Assembly: GCA_029246705.1 (NCBI GenBank)
Contig: JAQWMQ010000037.1
Coordinates: forward strand, 1 to 50,016
Length of the DNA stretch: 50,016 nucleotides
Direction of reading: 5' to 3'
Source: Phycisphaerales bacterium
GTDB taxonomy: Bacteria > Planctomycetota > Phycisphaerae > Phycisphaerales > SM1A02
A program made the translations under genes and the position numbers. A model generated the notes under the pieces. It was not told the origin of the DNA, searched no databases, and saw only the letters and a program-made list of their open reading frames with translations. Shown one piece after another: positions 25,070-33,261 of this stretch (its first letter is position 1; every line of letters starts with the position of its first letter).

Positions 25070-27786
25070 CGTTCGCCCGATGCACCCGCCTGGTTGCCCT
25101 GCTCCTGGGCATGGCCGTTTCCGGCGGTGTGTCCGCGCAGCAGAACCAGCTGGTCCCCGACGGTTTCGACCTGATCGAACCGGCCCGCAAGGCACTCGAG
25201 GCCGACTGGTTGACCGATGCCGAACGCTCGGAACTCCGGGTCCGGCATGGAGTCTGGAACGAAGAGGACCTCGTTGATCCCCAACGGGCCGCGGAAGCCG
25301 CGCTCTCGATCTGGCGGCTGGACGATCCTTCTTTGTCCGATTCCGGGGTCCCGGCCCTGTTGAGGGCCGAAGGTCTCCTGCGACGAGGGCATTTCGAGGA
25401 GGCGATTCTCCTGGTCGAGCCCCTGGACTCGCGCCGCGCCAAGCTCCTTCGCGCCGTTGCCCTGGAACGCCTGGGTCGTTTCGACGAGGCGGATGCCGCG
25501 GTCGATGGCGTCCTCGAAGGGCTCGATGCCAGGCAGACCGACGACCCCGACGATCTCGTCGATGCGGTCGAGGCGATGTCGATCAGAGGACGGGTCGAGG
25601 GTCGACCTTCGCGCGACTACCAGGCCATGATGAAACTGCTGGGTCGGGCTCGCAACGATCTCGATCGTCTCGACTGGCGTTCCCGACTGCTCGAGGCACG
25701 TCTTCTCGTCGAGAAGCACAACAAGGCCGAGGCGATCCCCGCGCTGTACGAGGTGCTGGGCCTCAACCCACGCTGTGCCGAAGCCTGGTACCTCCTGGGA
25801 AGGATCGGCCTGGGTGGTTTCGACTTCGATTCGGCAACGCGTGCGATCGCCGCACTCCAGCGACTCGACGAGGAGAACCCGCTCGCCAGTCTTCTCCAGG
25901 CGGAATCCGCCCTGATCAACGACGACCCCGATCTCGCGATCTTCATCCTCGACCAGCTGCTCGAGCGCGAAGGCGCGATGCGGGAGGCACTTGCACTGCG
26001 TGCCGCCGCTGATGCGGTCGCCTACGACCTCGACGGTGCGAAGGCACGTCTCGCCGAGATGGACCTGGACGCTCCCGGTGCCGCCGATGGCTGGTACGAG
26101 GTCGGCCGTTTCCTCGCCAAGAACCGTCAGTACGGGGATGCCGCCGAGATCCTCGAGGAAGCGGTCCGGCGACGTGAGAACTACTCCGCGCCGCTCATCG
26201 AACTGGGACTGCTCGAGATGCAGTCCGGTCGTGACGATCGTGCGCTCGATGTCCTTCGCAAGGTCGCTGAAGTCGACCGCTTCAACGAACGTGCGACCTT
26301 CAGTCTTCGACTTCTGGAGGAACTCGCAGGATTCCAGTCCCTGGAATCGGATCACTTCGTCATTCGCTATCGCCCCGGTGAGGACGAGGTCGTCGCGCGG
26401 ATGATGCCCGAGGCACTCGACCAGATGCATCGTGAAGTCTCCGCCCGGTTCGGTCACGAACCTGCTCGACGAACGGTGATCGAGGTCATGCCCAACCACC
26501 AGTTCTTCTCCGTGCGGATCACCGGCATGCCGTGGATCCACACCATCGCGGCCTGCACCGGGCCGGTCATCGCGATCGAGGTTCCCCGGGAAGGTGCGCG
26601 AACCGACCATCTCGGGCTCTTCGACTGGCTCGAGGTCCTGCGCCACGAGTACACCCACACCATCACCCTCGACCGGACTCGAAACCGGATACCCCACTGG
26701 TTGACCGAGGCGGCATCGGTGTCGATGGAGACCCGACCTCGCGACTACCAGACGCAGAAGATGCTGGCCACCGCGCTTCGTGCGGGGGAGCTCTTCGATC
26801 TGAACGAGATCAACTGGGCCTTCGTCAGGCCCCAAAAACCGACGGATCGATCCATGGCCTACGCCCAGGGTGCCTGGATGGTCGAGTTCATGGACGAGGT
26901 CTGGGGTGAGCAGGCCCTGGTCGAGCTGCTGGATCACTACTTCGATGGGCGACCTGAATCGGATGCGATGCCGGCGGTGCTGGGGATTTCCCGTGAGGCG
27001 TTCCACGACCGCTTCCTCGACTGGGCGCGTGATCGTGTCGGTGAGTGGGGGCTCTTTCCCACCCCGAGCATCGAAGCGTTGCAGATGTCGGTGATCGAGC
27101 AGGATCCCAAGTTCGCCGCTTCACTCGAGGAGGCTCGCTTGTCGAGAGTCCGCGGCGTGGCGTCCCGGCTTGCCGGTCGGATCGGAAGCCCCGCCGGACC
27201 GGGTTCAGCGGAACCGGTTCAATGGCCGACCCTGACCCCACCCCGGGTTCCGCTCGACGCTGATCAGGTCGACGTCTGGCTCGAGGTCCACGAAGAGCAT
27301 CCCGACCTGTTGGAATACGTGGTTCGCAAGGCGATCGACCGTGACCAGCGGACCGATCCGGAAGCGATCGAACTGCTTCAACGCTACCGTCGGGCGCGTC
27401 CGGGTGACCCCTATCCCGACCGCGTGCTCGCGCGGATCCTTCTCGATTCCGACCGCCCCGAACGCGCGGTGCCTTCGTTGTCCCGCCTTGACCTGCTTTC
27501 CGAGAAGGACGCCTCCTACGCCTGGGAGCTGGCCAGGATCCACCGTTCCACCGGTGATGGCAAGGAAGCACTTTCCAGTGCCACGCGCATGGTCCGGATC
27601 GATCCCTATCGAGCCGGGTTCCGTGAGCTGGCGGCAGCGATCGCGATCGAACAGCGTGATTTCACAGAGGCCCTGCAGCATGTCCGGGCGCTGATCCTCC
27701 TCGAACCCGAGCGGGAGATCCACCAGCGTCGCCTGGAGGCGATAAACGGGTTGATCAAACGTTCCGAAAGCGAGCTTCCGGATTGA
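25066..27786 (+). CDS. Exported TPR protein with gluzincin metallopeptidase domain
   Basis: 906 residues. A signal peptide (LVALLLGMAVSGGVSAQ) is followed by a long alpha-helical TPR/solenoid region up to about residue 420. Then comes a peptidase MA-like domain: HFVIRYRPGEDEVVA (start of domain), the zinc motif HEYTH at 527-531, and a third ligand E548 in HWLTEAAS, the gluzincin HExxH...E pattern. After it, at least three more TPR-like helices reach the C-terminus. Relatives act outside the cytoplasm; substrate unknown. GTG start 25066 overlaps the upstream TGA. TPR plus peptidase suggests a scaffold with proteolytic activity. Confidence 0.85.
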   Translation: MTFARCTRLVALLLGMAVSGGVSAQQNQLVPDGFDLIEPARKALEADWLTDAERSELRVRHGVWNEEDLVDPQRAAEAALSIWRLDDPSLSDSGVPALLRAEGLLRRGHFEEAILLVEPLDSRRAKLLRAVALERLGRFDEADAAVDGVLEGLDARQTDDPDDLVDAVEAMSIRGRVEGRPSRDYQAMMKLLGRARNDLDRLDWRSRLLEARLLVEKHNKAEAIPALYEVLGLNPRCAEAWYLLGRIGLGGFDFDSATRAIAALQRLDEENPLASLLQAESALINDDPDLAIFILDQLLEREGAMREALALRAAADAVAYDLDGAKARLAEMDLDAPGAADGWYEVGRFLAKNRQYGDAAEILEEAVRRRENYSAPLIELGLLEMQSGRDDRALDVLRKVAEVDRFNERATFSLRLLEELAGFQSLESDHFVIRYRPGEDEVVARMMPEALDQMHREVSARFGHEPARRTVIEVMPNHQFFSVRITGMPWIHTIAACTGPVIAIEVPREGARTDHLGLFDWLEVLRHEYTHTITLDRTRNRIPHWLTEAASVSMETRPRDYQTQKMLATALRAGELFDLNEINWAFVRPQKPTDRSMAYAQGAWMVEFMDEVWGEQALVELLDHYFDGRPESDAMPAVLGISREAFHDRFLDWARDRVGEWGLFPTPSIEALQMSVIEQDPKFAASLEEARLSRVRGVASRLAGRIGSPAGPGSAEPVQWPTLTPPRVPLDADQVDVWLEVHEEHPDLLEYVVRKAIDRDQRTDPEAIELLQRYRRARPGDPYPDRVLARILLDSDRPERAVPSLSRLDLLSEKDASYAWELARIHRSTGDGKEALSSATRMVRIDPYRAGFRELAAAIAIEQRDFTEALQHVRALILLEPEREIHQRRLEAINGLIKRSESELPD

Positions 27787-27882
27787 TCTTCACCTCGTCG
27801 CCGTACCAGCCTAGTATCAGGGCGATGGTCCGGACACTACGTCCGTACGAGATGAACCCCGAGAACACGACGAACGGTGTGC

Positions 27883-29268
27883 ATGTCATCCACTGAACTG
27901 AAATGGGTCTCTTCGATGACCGGTCCGTGTCTCTGTGCCCTGGTCGGTGTGGCCATGGCGATGCCGGTTCGTGCCGACCAGACCGCGTTCGACTTCCAGG
28001 CCCCGGAACTGATTCCCCTGCCGGATGATGTCTCGCCCACCTGCATGGAACTGAAGGATCGCGATGGTGATGGTTACCTGGATGCGGTGATCGCCTCCCG
28101 CTCCGCCGACCACCAGATCATCCTCATGGACGGCGGACCCGGGGGTTCGCTCGAGGTCGTCGGCCAGCTCGATGCGCCCGACCAGACCGACTGGGTCGCC
28201 ACCGGGGACCTGGATGGCGACGGCGACCTTGAACTCGTCGCGGGTGTTCGAGGCATCGCGGGACTCATCGCGATCTACGACGGTGATGGAAACGGATCAT
28301 TCATCGAGAAGCCACGACTCCTCGCCGCGGGTCGGGAGGTCCGCTGCCTGCGACTGGAAGACCTCGATGGCGATGGTGCCCTGGACATCCTTGCCACCGC
28401 GCATCGTTCGGAAGAGATCATCATCTACAAGGGTGACGGTATCGGTGGCTTCAGTCTCACCGAACGCTTTCGACTGGCTCCATGGAAGAACGGCAGCGTC
28501 TATCCCCAGAGCATCTATGCCGAAGACCTCGATGACGATGGCAACCCCGACACTCTTGCGGTCTCGATCGGTGCCGGCAGCGTGCACATCGCGAAGGGGA
28601 TCGGCGACGCCACCATGAACAACCCGACCGCATGGGTCGCGCCCGAGGTCGGTGGTCTGACCGGTGGCAGTGCGTACCTCTCGATCGCGGACTTCGATTC
28701 CGACGGACGCATGGAACTCGTTGCGCCCCAGACGACCTGGGGGCAGCAGTGGTTCGTCCTCTTCGACATCGACGAGAACGGTTCGGTCGAGGGAACCCGC
28801 AACATCATGGCATCGTCGTACGGCATCTCCTGGTATTCCGAGACCGGGGACTTCGATGGCGACGGGGATCCGGACCTGTGCATCGGTCATGCCCTGCCCG
28901 GTGTCGTGATCTTCATGGAGAACACCACCGAACCCGGAGGCATCACGACCTTCAACGAACCACAATGGTTTTTCAGCGGTGAATTCATTCGTCACATGGT
29001 CGCCCGGGACATCGATCTCGACGGCGACCAGGATCTCCTCGCCCTGGACTACACCGGAGACCAGATCCTGCTCTTCCGCAACGGTTCGACCGATGGTTTT
29101 CTCGCCGGCGACGAAGCGGGGGGGGCGAAGCCTCCCGAGCGCCGGGTCCCGCCGCGACTGAAGAAGCTCGATGGTCCCGAACTTCTCCTGGAGCTCGCCT
29201 CCATGAATGCTGCAGGGATTCGATCACTTTCCGATGATGATCACTCCGAAGAGGGAGGGGATCGATGA
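27883..29268 (+). CDS. Secreted FG-GAP/VCBS-repeat protein
   Basis: 461 residues. After a signal peptide (LCALVGVAMAMPVRA) come about seven FG-GAP-type repeats, each with an acidic calcium-like loop: DRDGDGYLD, DLDGDGDLE, DGDGNGS, DLDGDGALD, DLDDDGNPD, DFDGDGDPD and DIDLDGDQD. These form a beta-propeller like the integrin alpha-chain repeats. The end is polar and charged. The start is unsettled among GTG 27877, ATG 27883 and ATG 27916, all in frame. Its stop overlaps the cysteine-rich gene by ATGA, so the two are probably co-translated. Confidence 0.82.
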   Translation: MSSTELKWVSSMTGPCLCALVGVAMAMPVRADQTAFDFQAPELIPLPDDVSPTCMELKDRDGDGYLDAVIASRSADHQIILMDGGPGGSLEVVGQLDAPDQTDWVATGDLDGDGDLELVAGVRGIAGLIAIYDGDGNGSFIEKPRLLAAGREVRCLRLEDLDGDGALDILATAHRSEEIIIYKGDGIGGFSLTERFRLAPWKNGSVYPQSIYAEDLDDDGNPDTLAVSIGAGSVHIAKGIGDATMNNPTAWVAPEVGGLTGGSAYLSIADFDSDGRMELVAPQTTWGQQWFVLFDIDENGSVEGTRNIMASSYGISWYSETGDFDGDGDPDLCIGHALPGVVIFMENTTEPGGITTFNEPQWFFSGEFIRHMVARDIDLDGDQDLLALDYTGDQILLFRNGSTDGFLAGDEAGGAKPPERRVPPRLKKLDGPELLLELASMNAAGIRSLSDDDHSEEGGDR

Positions 29269-30311
29269 GCCGTCGCCTTCTCCTGCTCGCACTCGTCCTC
29301 TTGATTCCGGACCTGACGTCTCGTGCTGCCGCACAGTGCACGCCCGGTTCCGAGGGCAGTTGCTACGAGCCGCACGAAACCGCAGGCTGCTGGACCACCG
29401 AGTGCTGCGAGGTGGTCTGCAAGTACGACGCCTTCTGTTGCGACGAAAGCTGGGACGAGAACTGCGTCGGCTGGGCACTCAAGTTCTGCGATGGATTGAC
29501 CTGTCCGGGTTTCCAGCCTTGTGGCGACCTGTCGCCCGAGCCGGGTTGTGATGACCGGGACTGCTGCCGTCTGGTCTGTGACCACGACTGGTTCTGCTGC
29601 TACATCGAATGGGACGAACTCTGCGTCGCGAACCAGCAGGCCCTTTGTGGAATCGTCCCTTGTGAACTTGCGATCCCCAAGGGCACTCCGGACGAAGCGG
29701 AGTACTGCTACGAACGGGTGAACGAAGGGTGCAACAGTCCCAATCGTGAATTCGCCTCTCTCGGTTGTGGTGAGTCGGTCACCGGAACCACCACGACCGA
29801 CTCCCCCCGTGACACCGACTGGTACTCGATCGAGCTCGATTCCGAGACGACGGTGACCTGGCACATCCAGGCGGAATTCCCCGCACAAGTGGTGCTGGTC
29901 TCGGGTCCCTGCGAAGGACCGATGCAGGCGGTTCGACTGGTCGAGGCCAATGATTGTGGAGACCTTGTCCTCCAAGAACGGCTCGAAGCTGGTGTTCACC
30001 GTCTGGTCATCAGCCCCGGTCTGATGTCGGCTCCCATGCGTGACGGTCTCCACTGCGACCTCGAGGATCCGAAGGATCCCCCGATCGATCCGCCCGAGTC
30101 ATCTCTATTCGGACTGCGATACCTGGTCTCCGTCTCCTGCGAATCCCACGGAGTGCCGGGTGACCTGGATGGTGATGGAAGGGTGAACGGCAGTGACCTC
30201 CTGGTCGTGCTGTCCTGGTGGGGTTCCAATGACGAGCTGGCCGATCTCGATGGCAACGGCCTCGTCGATGGCGCGGACATTCTGGTGATTCTCGGAGCCT
30301 GGACCGGTTGA
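29265..30311 (+). CDS. Secreted cysteine-repeat protein with C-terminal dockerin-like module
   Basis: 348 residues. A signal peptide (LLLLALVLLIPDLTSRAAAQ) is followed by two repeats with exactly the same eight-cysteine spacing, C-x4-CC-x3-C-x5-CC-x7-C-x7-C: residues 42-75 (CCEVVCKYDAFCC core) and 95-128 (CCRLVCDHDWFCC core). Both share a DxxW/F-CC-xxxWDExC pattern, so disulfide-bonded domains are likely. The middle is a beta-sandwich-like region, DTDWYSIEL and VLVSGPCEGP. The C-terminus has paired calcium loops, DLDGDGRVNGSDLLVVL and DLDGNGLVDGADILVIL, like dockerins. No enzyme domain seen. Confidence 0.85.
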   Translation: MSRRLLLLALVLLIPDLTSRAAAQCTPGSEGSCYEPHETAGCWTTECCEVVCKYDAFCCDESWDENCVGWALKFCDGLTCPGFQPCGDLSPEPGCDDRDCCRLVCDHDWFCCYIEWDELCVANQQALCGIVPCELAIPKGTPDEAEYCYERVNEGCNSPNREFASLGCGESVTGTTTTDSPRDTDWYSIELDSETTVTWHIQAEFPAQVVLVSGPCEGPMQAVRLVEANDCGDLVLQERLEAGVHRLVISPGLMSAPMRDGLHCDLEDPKDPPIDPPESSLFGLRYLVSVSCESHGVPGDLDGDGRVNGSDLLVVLSWWGSNDELADLDGNGLVDGADILVILGAWTG

Positions 30312-30423
30312 AACGCCCGATTCTCCTCCTTCACCCGGGGACTCTCGTCAATACTGAAAATGTTTCCTTGGAGCGGCTTCCTTGATCAGCTAGGTTTGTC
30401 CTTCCGGGAGAAGGAGCACCTAA

Positions 30424-31467
30424 ATGAGATCATCGCTGTTTTTCGTTCCTGCCTGCCTGGCCCTGACCTTCGGTTGCGGTGTCCATGCGCAGTCCTACGA
30501 CTTCTCGATCGATCAGGAAGCCAGCTCGAGCGAACTGAACTTCTCGCTCTCGGTTCCATTCAGCGGAAGTCTCATCGGCAACTACGATGCCGACAAGAAC
30601 CCCGAAGGAACGCAGACCCGCTCCGGCATATTCGGAGGCAGTGGCAACCAGGCCATTCCCTATTCGGCGACCTTCGGTATCAGCGGAAGCAATCAGACGG
30701 TTCCGCTCGGGGACTTCTCACTCGACGTCGATCGTCCCGCCGGGAGCGCGGTGATGTCCGGACTCCTGCTCGACATCCTGGGTGGCCAGACCGAACAGCT
30801 CGATGCGACGATGACCATCAACTACGAGACCTTCCGGTCGATCGATCCCGATTCGATCTACTTCGGTGGTTTCGACATTCCGATTCCCCTGGGTTCCGTC
30901 GACCTGCTCCTGATGAATCTCACCCAGACCGAGGACGCAACCCTCCTGCTCACCGTCGAGGACGGTGCAACCACGCTCACCGGTGTCGTGATCGGTGAAC
31001 TCATGGTGCAGGTCATGGTCCTCGAGCAGGATCTCGGCGTCTTCACGCTCCCCGCGCTCTTCCCGATACAGGCCGGTCTTGTGGAGAACGAGAACGGTGC
31101 CGAACTACTCGTGCAGTCATCCCTGGACCTTTCACAGACGATTCCCGCCGCGGACGTTCCCTTCGAGAACCTTGCGTTTGAACTGCCGACCATCATTCCT
31201 CCCGGGGAATTCGCATCAGTGCTGGTGAGTGGCAGCACCGAGGAAGGCGTGATTTCAGGTCTGTTCTCGTTGGCCATGATCGCGGATGCGGACAACCCCG
31301 CCTGCCCCGAGGATCCCGACCTGAATGGCGATGGCCTGGTCGATGGGATGGATCTGACGATACTCCTCGGCGACTGGGGTGCCCCGGGTGGTCCCGCGGA
31401 CATCAACTGCGACGATCTCGTCAACGGCTTCGATCTCTCCCTGCTTCTGTCATCCTGGAGCGTCTGA
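30424..31467 (+). CDS. Secreted protein with C-terminal dockerin-like module
   Basis: 347 residues with a signal peptide (FVPACLALTFGCGVHAQ). The mature part is rich in Leu, Ser, Thr and Gly and looks like repeated beta-strands (VPFSGSLIG, SGLLLDILGG, DLLLMNLTQTEDATLLLTV). No known domain is evident there. The C-terminus carries DLNGDGLVDGMDLTILLGDWG and DINCDDLVNGFDLSLLLSSWS, the two-loop dockerin-like module seen elsewhere in this window. GGAGAAGGAG precedes the ATG. The preceding gene ends 112 bases upstream, so it may have its own promoter. Confidence 0.78.
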   Translation: MRSSLFFVPACLALTFGCGVHAQSYDFSIDQEASSSELNFSLSVPFSGSLIGNYDADKNPEGTQTRSGIFGGSGNQAIPYSATFGISGSNQTVPLGDFSLDVDRPAGSAVMSGLLLDILGGQTEQLDATMTINYETFRSIDPDSIYFGGFDIPIPLGSVDLLLMNLTQTEDATLLLTVEDGATTLTGVVIGELMVQVMVLEQDLGVFTLPALFPIQAGLVENENGAELLVQSSLDLSQTIPAADVPFENLAFELPTIIPPGEFASVLVSGSTEEGVISGLFSLAMIADADNPACPEDPDLNGDGLVDGMDLTILLGDWGAPGGPADINCDDLVNGFDLSLLLSSWSV

Positions 31468-31494
31468 ACCGTCACCGGCCGATGAACGTGTCCG

Positions 31495-32457
31495 TCACCA
31501 GGGCAGACGATCCAGGTCGATGTTCCCGCCGGTGAGAATGATTCCCACCCGCTCAAGCCCATCGGTTCCCGCGAGGGACCTGTACCCGTCCTCCATGACG
31601 GCGGCGATCCCCACCGCGCCGCTGGGTTCGACCACGATCTTCGCGCGTTCCCAGGTGAACTTGGTCGCCTCGATGATCGCCTCCTCGGAAACCGGCAGGA
31701 TCTCGTCCACCAGATCCCGGATGATCGGAAAGGTCATCTCCCCGAGTGAGGTCCTCAACCCGTCGGCGATCGTGCGTGGAGGCCGCTGCGGAACGATCCG
31801 ACCGGTGCGAACCGATTCGATCGCATCATCGGCGAGTTCGGGTTCCACCCCGATGATCCGCATGGAGGGTTTCAAGGCTCGAGCCGCGAGCGCGATTCCG
31901 GACATCATGCCGCCGCCACCGACGGGTACCAGCACCGCATCGAGGTCCGGCACCTGTTCATCGAGTTCGAGAAAGGTCGTGCCCTGTCCGGATATCACCC
32001 GAGGGTCGTCGTAGGGCGAGACGAACGTGGCGCCGGTCGTCTCCATCACCTTGCGGGCGTTCTCTTCCCGGGCCTCCTGGGTGGGGTCGCACTCCACGAC
32101 CGTTGCGCCGTAACCCTCGACCGCACGGCGCTTGACCACCGGTGCGTCGCTGGGCATGACGATGGTCGCGGGGATGCCGCGGGTTCGAGCAGCGAGTGCC
32201 AGGGCCTGGGCATGGTTGCCGCTGGAATGGGTGACCACTCCGCGAGTGGCTTCCTCTTCGGTCAGGCTCATCACCGCATTGCAGGCGCCACGAAACTTGA
32301 ACGCACCCACCTTCTGGAAGTTTTCGCACTTCAGGAAGAGGCTGCGTCCTGCTCGTTCATCAAGCGCACTGCAGGTGACCACCGGAGTCCGGTGCGCAAA
32401 GGGAGCTATGCGTTCTGCTGCAGCACGAATCGACTCGAGGTCGGCGACGTAGTTCAC
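31495..32457 (-). CDS. PLP-dependent threonine/serine dehydratase or serine racemase-like
   Basis: 320-residue fold-type II PLP enzyme. The Schiff-base lysine is K54 in VGAFKFRGA; SSGNHAQAL and the phosphate-binding loop VGGGGMMSG follow; the end has LTGGNIDL. Family members deaminate threonine or serine or racemise serine; without the C-terminal ACT domain of biosynthetic IlvA, it is probably a catabolic or racemase-type enzyme. The start is GTG 32457 inside the upstream stop (GTGA), so translation is coupled to the 192-residue membrane protein gene. Confidence 0.88.
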   Translation of the reverse strand: MNYVADLESIRAAAERIAPFAHRTPVVTCSALDERAGRSLFLKCENFQKVGAFKFRGACNAVMSLTEEEATRGVVTHSSGNHAQALALAARTRGIPATIVMPSDAPVVKRRAVEGYGATVVECDPTQEAREENARKVMETTGATFVSPYDDPRVISGQGTTFLELDEQVPDLDAVLVPVGGGGMMSGIALAARALKPSMRIIGVEPELADDAIESVRTGRIVPQRPPRTIADGLRTSLGEMTFPIIRDLVDEILPVSEEAIIEATKFTWERAKIVVEPSGAVGIAAVMEDGYRSLAGTDGLERVGIILTGGNIDLDRLPW

Positions 32458-33032
32458 GGTGTCGCATCGTTCCCACCGGAGTCGGAGGTCTCCGCTTCAC
32501 CCGTGGTTTCCGGGGTTGATGGTATTTCCACTGTCTCTGACGCACTTGATTCCGCGGCGGAGCCTTCCGGTCCGGGAACGACTTCAGCGCCGAGATCCTC
32601 CGGCGGTTCCCCGAACACCACGTAGGACTTGCCGCCGATCTCGAGGATCGCCCAGTCCGCGTTGTTCAGACCGCCGCTGCCCTGATCGACCAGGAGCATG
32701 CCGCTTCCCTTGTCACCGGAGACATCGAAGACAAGTCGGCCATCATTGCCCGACTGCGCCTGCTGGCTGGTTCCGCTCCAGCTCATCTGGATCTCGTCGA
32801 TGGTGCCGATGTAGGTCTCGATCGCCGGAGTGCCTTCGATCTGTGGTTTCAAGGCCATGCCGCTGGCTGAATTCACCAGGTAGTAACCCGCCCAGATGCA
32901 TCCACCGCAGCAACTGCCCAGAAAGCCAAGGATCAAGACGATGATGATGATGATCTTGGTCGCAGACGAACCCTTCCTGCTCGCGGTCTCCGGGTCCATG
33001 CCCTCTGCGTACTGATCGTTTGCGTCTGTCAT
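32454..33032 (-). CDS. Membrane-anchored protein, Coa1-like domain (tentative)
   Basis: 192 residues. A polar N-terminus, one transmembrane helix (IIIIIVLILGFLGSCCGGCIWAGYYL) and then an outside domain with the pattern GTPAIETYIGTIDEI...GRLVFDVSGDKGSGMLLVDQG, which resembles the Coa1/cytochrome-oxidase-assembly-like fold seen in small bacterial membrane proteins. The last ~50 residues are Glu/Ser/Thr-rich and likely unstructured. Four bases overlap the dehydratase gene downstream. It is divergent from thiC; the riboswitch region lies between. Domain call is low confidence. Confidence 0.6.
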   Translation of the reverse strand: MTDANDQYAEGMDPETASRKGSSATKIIIIIVLILGFLGSCCGGCIWAGYYLVNSASGMALKPQIEGTPAIETYIGTIDEIQMSWSGTSQQAQSGNDGRLVFDVSGDKGSGMLLVDQGSGGLNNADWAILEIGGKSYVVFGEPPEDLGAEVVPGPEGSAAESSASETVEIPSTPETTGEAETSDSGGNDATP

Positions 33033-33128
33033 CTCTATGGCTCCGTGGATTGAATCGACCTGCCGAATACCTTGTTTCGGCCACTCCTGGCGAATTGCCT
33101 CTTCTCAGTCTGATAGAGTACTCCTGAT

Positions 33129-33208
33129 CGCTCGGGGCGTCCCGCCATCGTGGGACTGAGACGCACCCGTCGAACCTGATCCGGCTCATACCGGCGTAGG
33201 GAAGCGAA
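33129..33208 (+). ncRNA. TPP riboswitch (THI box)
   Basis: The conserved core is present: CTGAGA at 33157-33162, then ACCCGTCGAACCTGATC and GGCTCATACCGGCGTAGGGAA. Flanking bases TCGCT (33129-33133) and AGCGA (33204-33208) pair to form P1. It sits directly upstream of thiC, its commonest target; binding of thiamine pyrophosphate should lower expression. Confidence 0.95.
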
Positions 33209-33211
33209 CCG

Positions 33212-33259
33212 GCCTCCGACCCTTGATTGGGAACCGGGCTCCGCCGCTTCCAGGAGGCC
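33212..33259 (+). promoter_or_regulatory. Possible anti-Shine-Dalgarno expression platform of thiC
   Basis: GGCCTCC at 33212-33218, right after P1, is complementary over seven bases to GGAGGCC at 33253-33259, which contains the thiC ribosome-binding site AGGAGG (33252-33257). If TPP-bound folding favours this pairing, translation would be blocked. Read from sequence; the alternative pairing partner in the unbound state is not established. Confidence 0.5.
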
Positions 33260-33261
33260 TC

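Noticed and set aside
24892-27006. 704-codon frame antisense to the TPR-metallopeptidase gene
   Set aside because: The plus-strand gene has a signal peptide, HEYTH motif and stop/start overlaps; the antisense frame has none.
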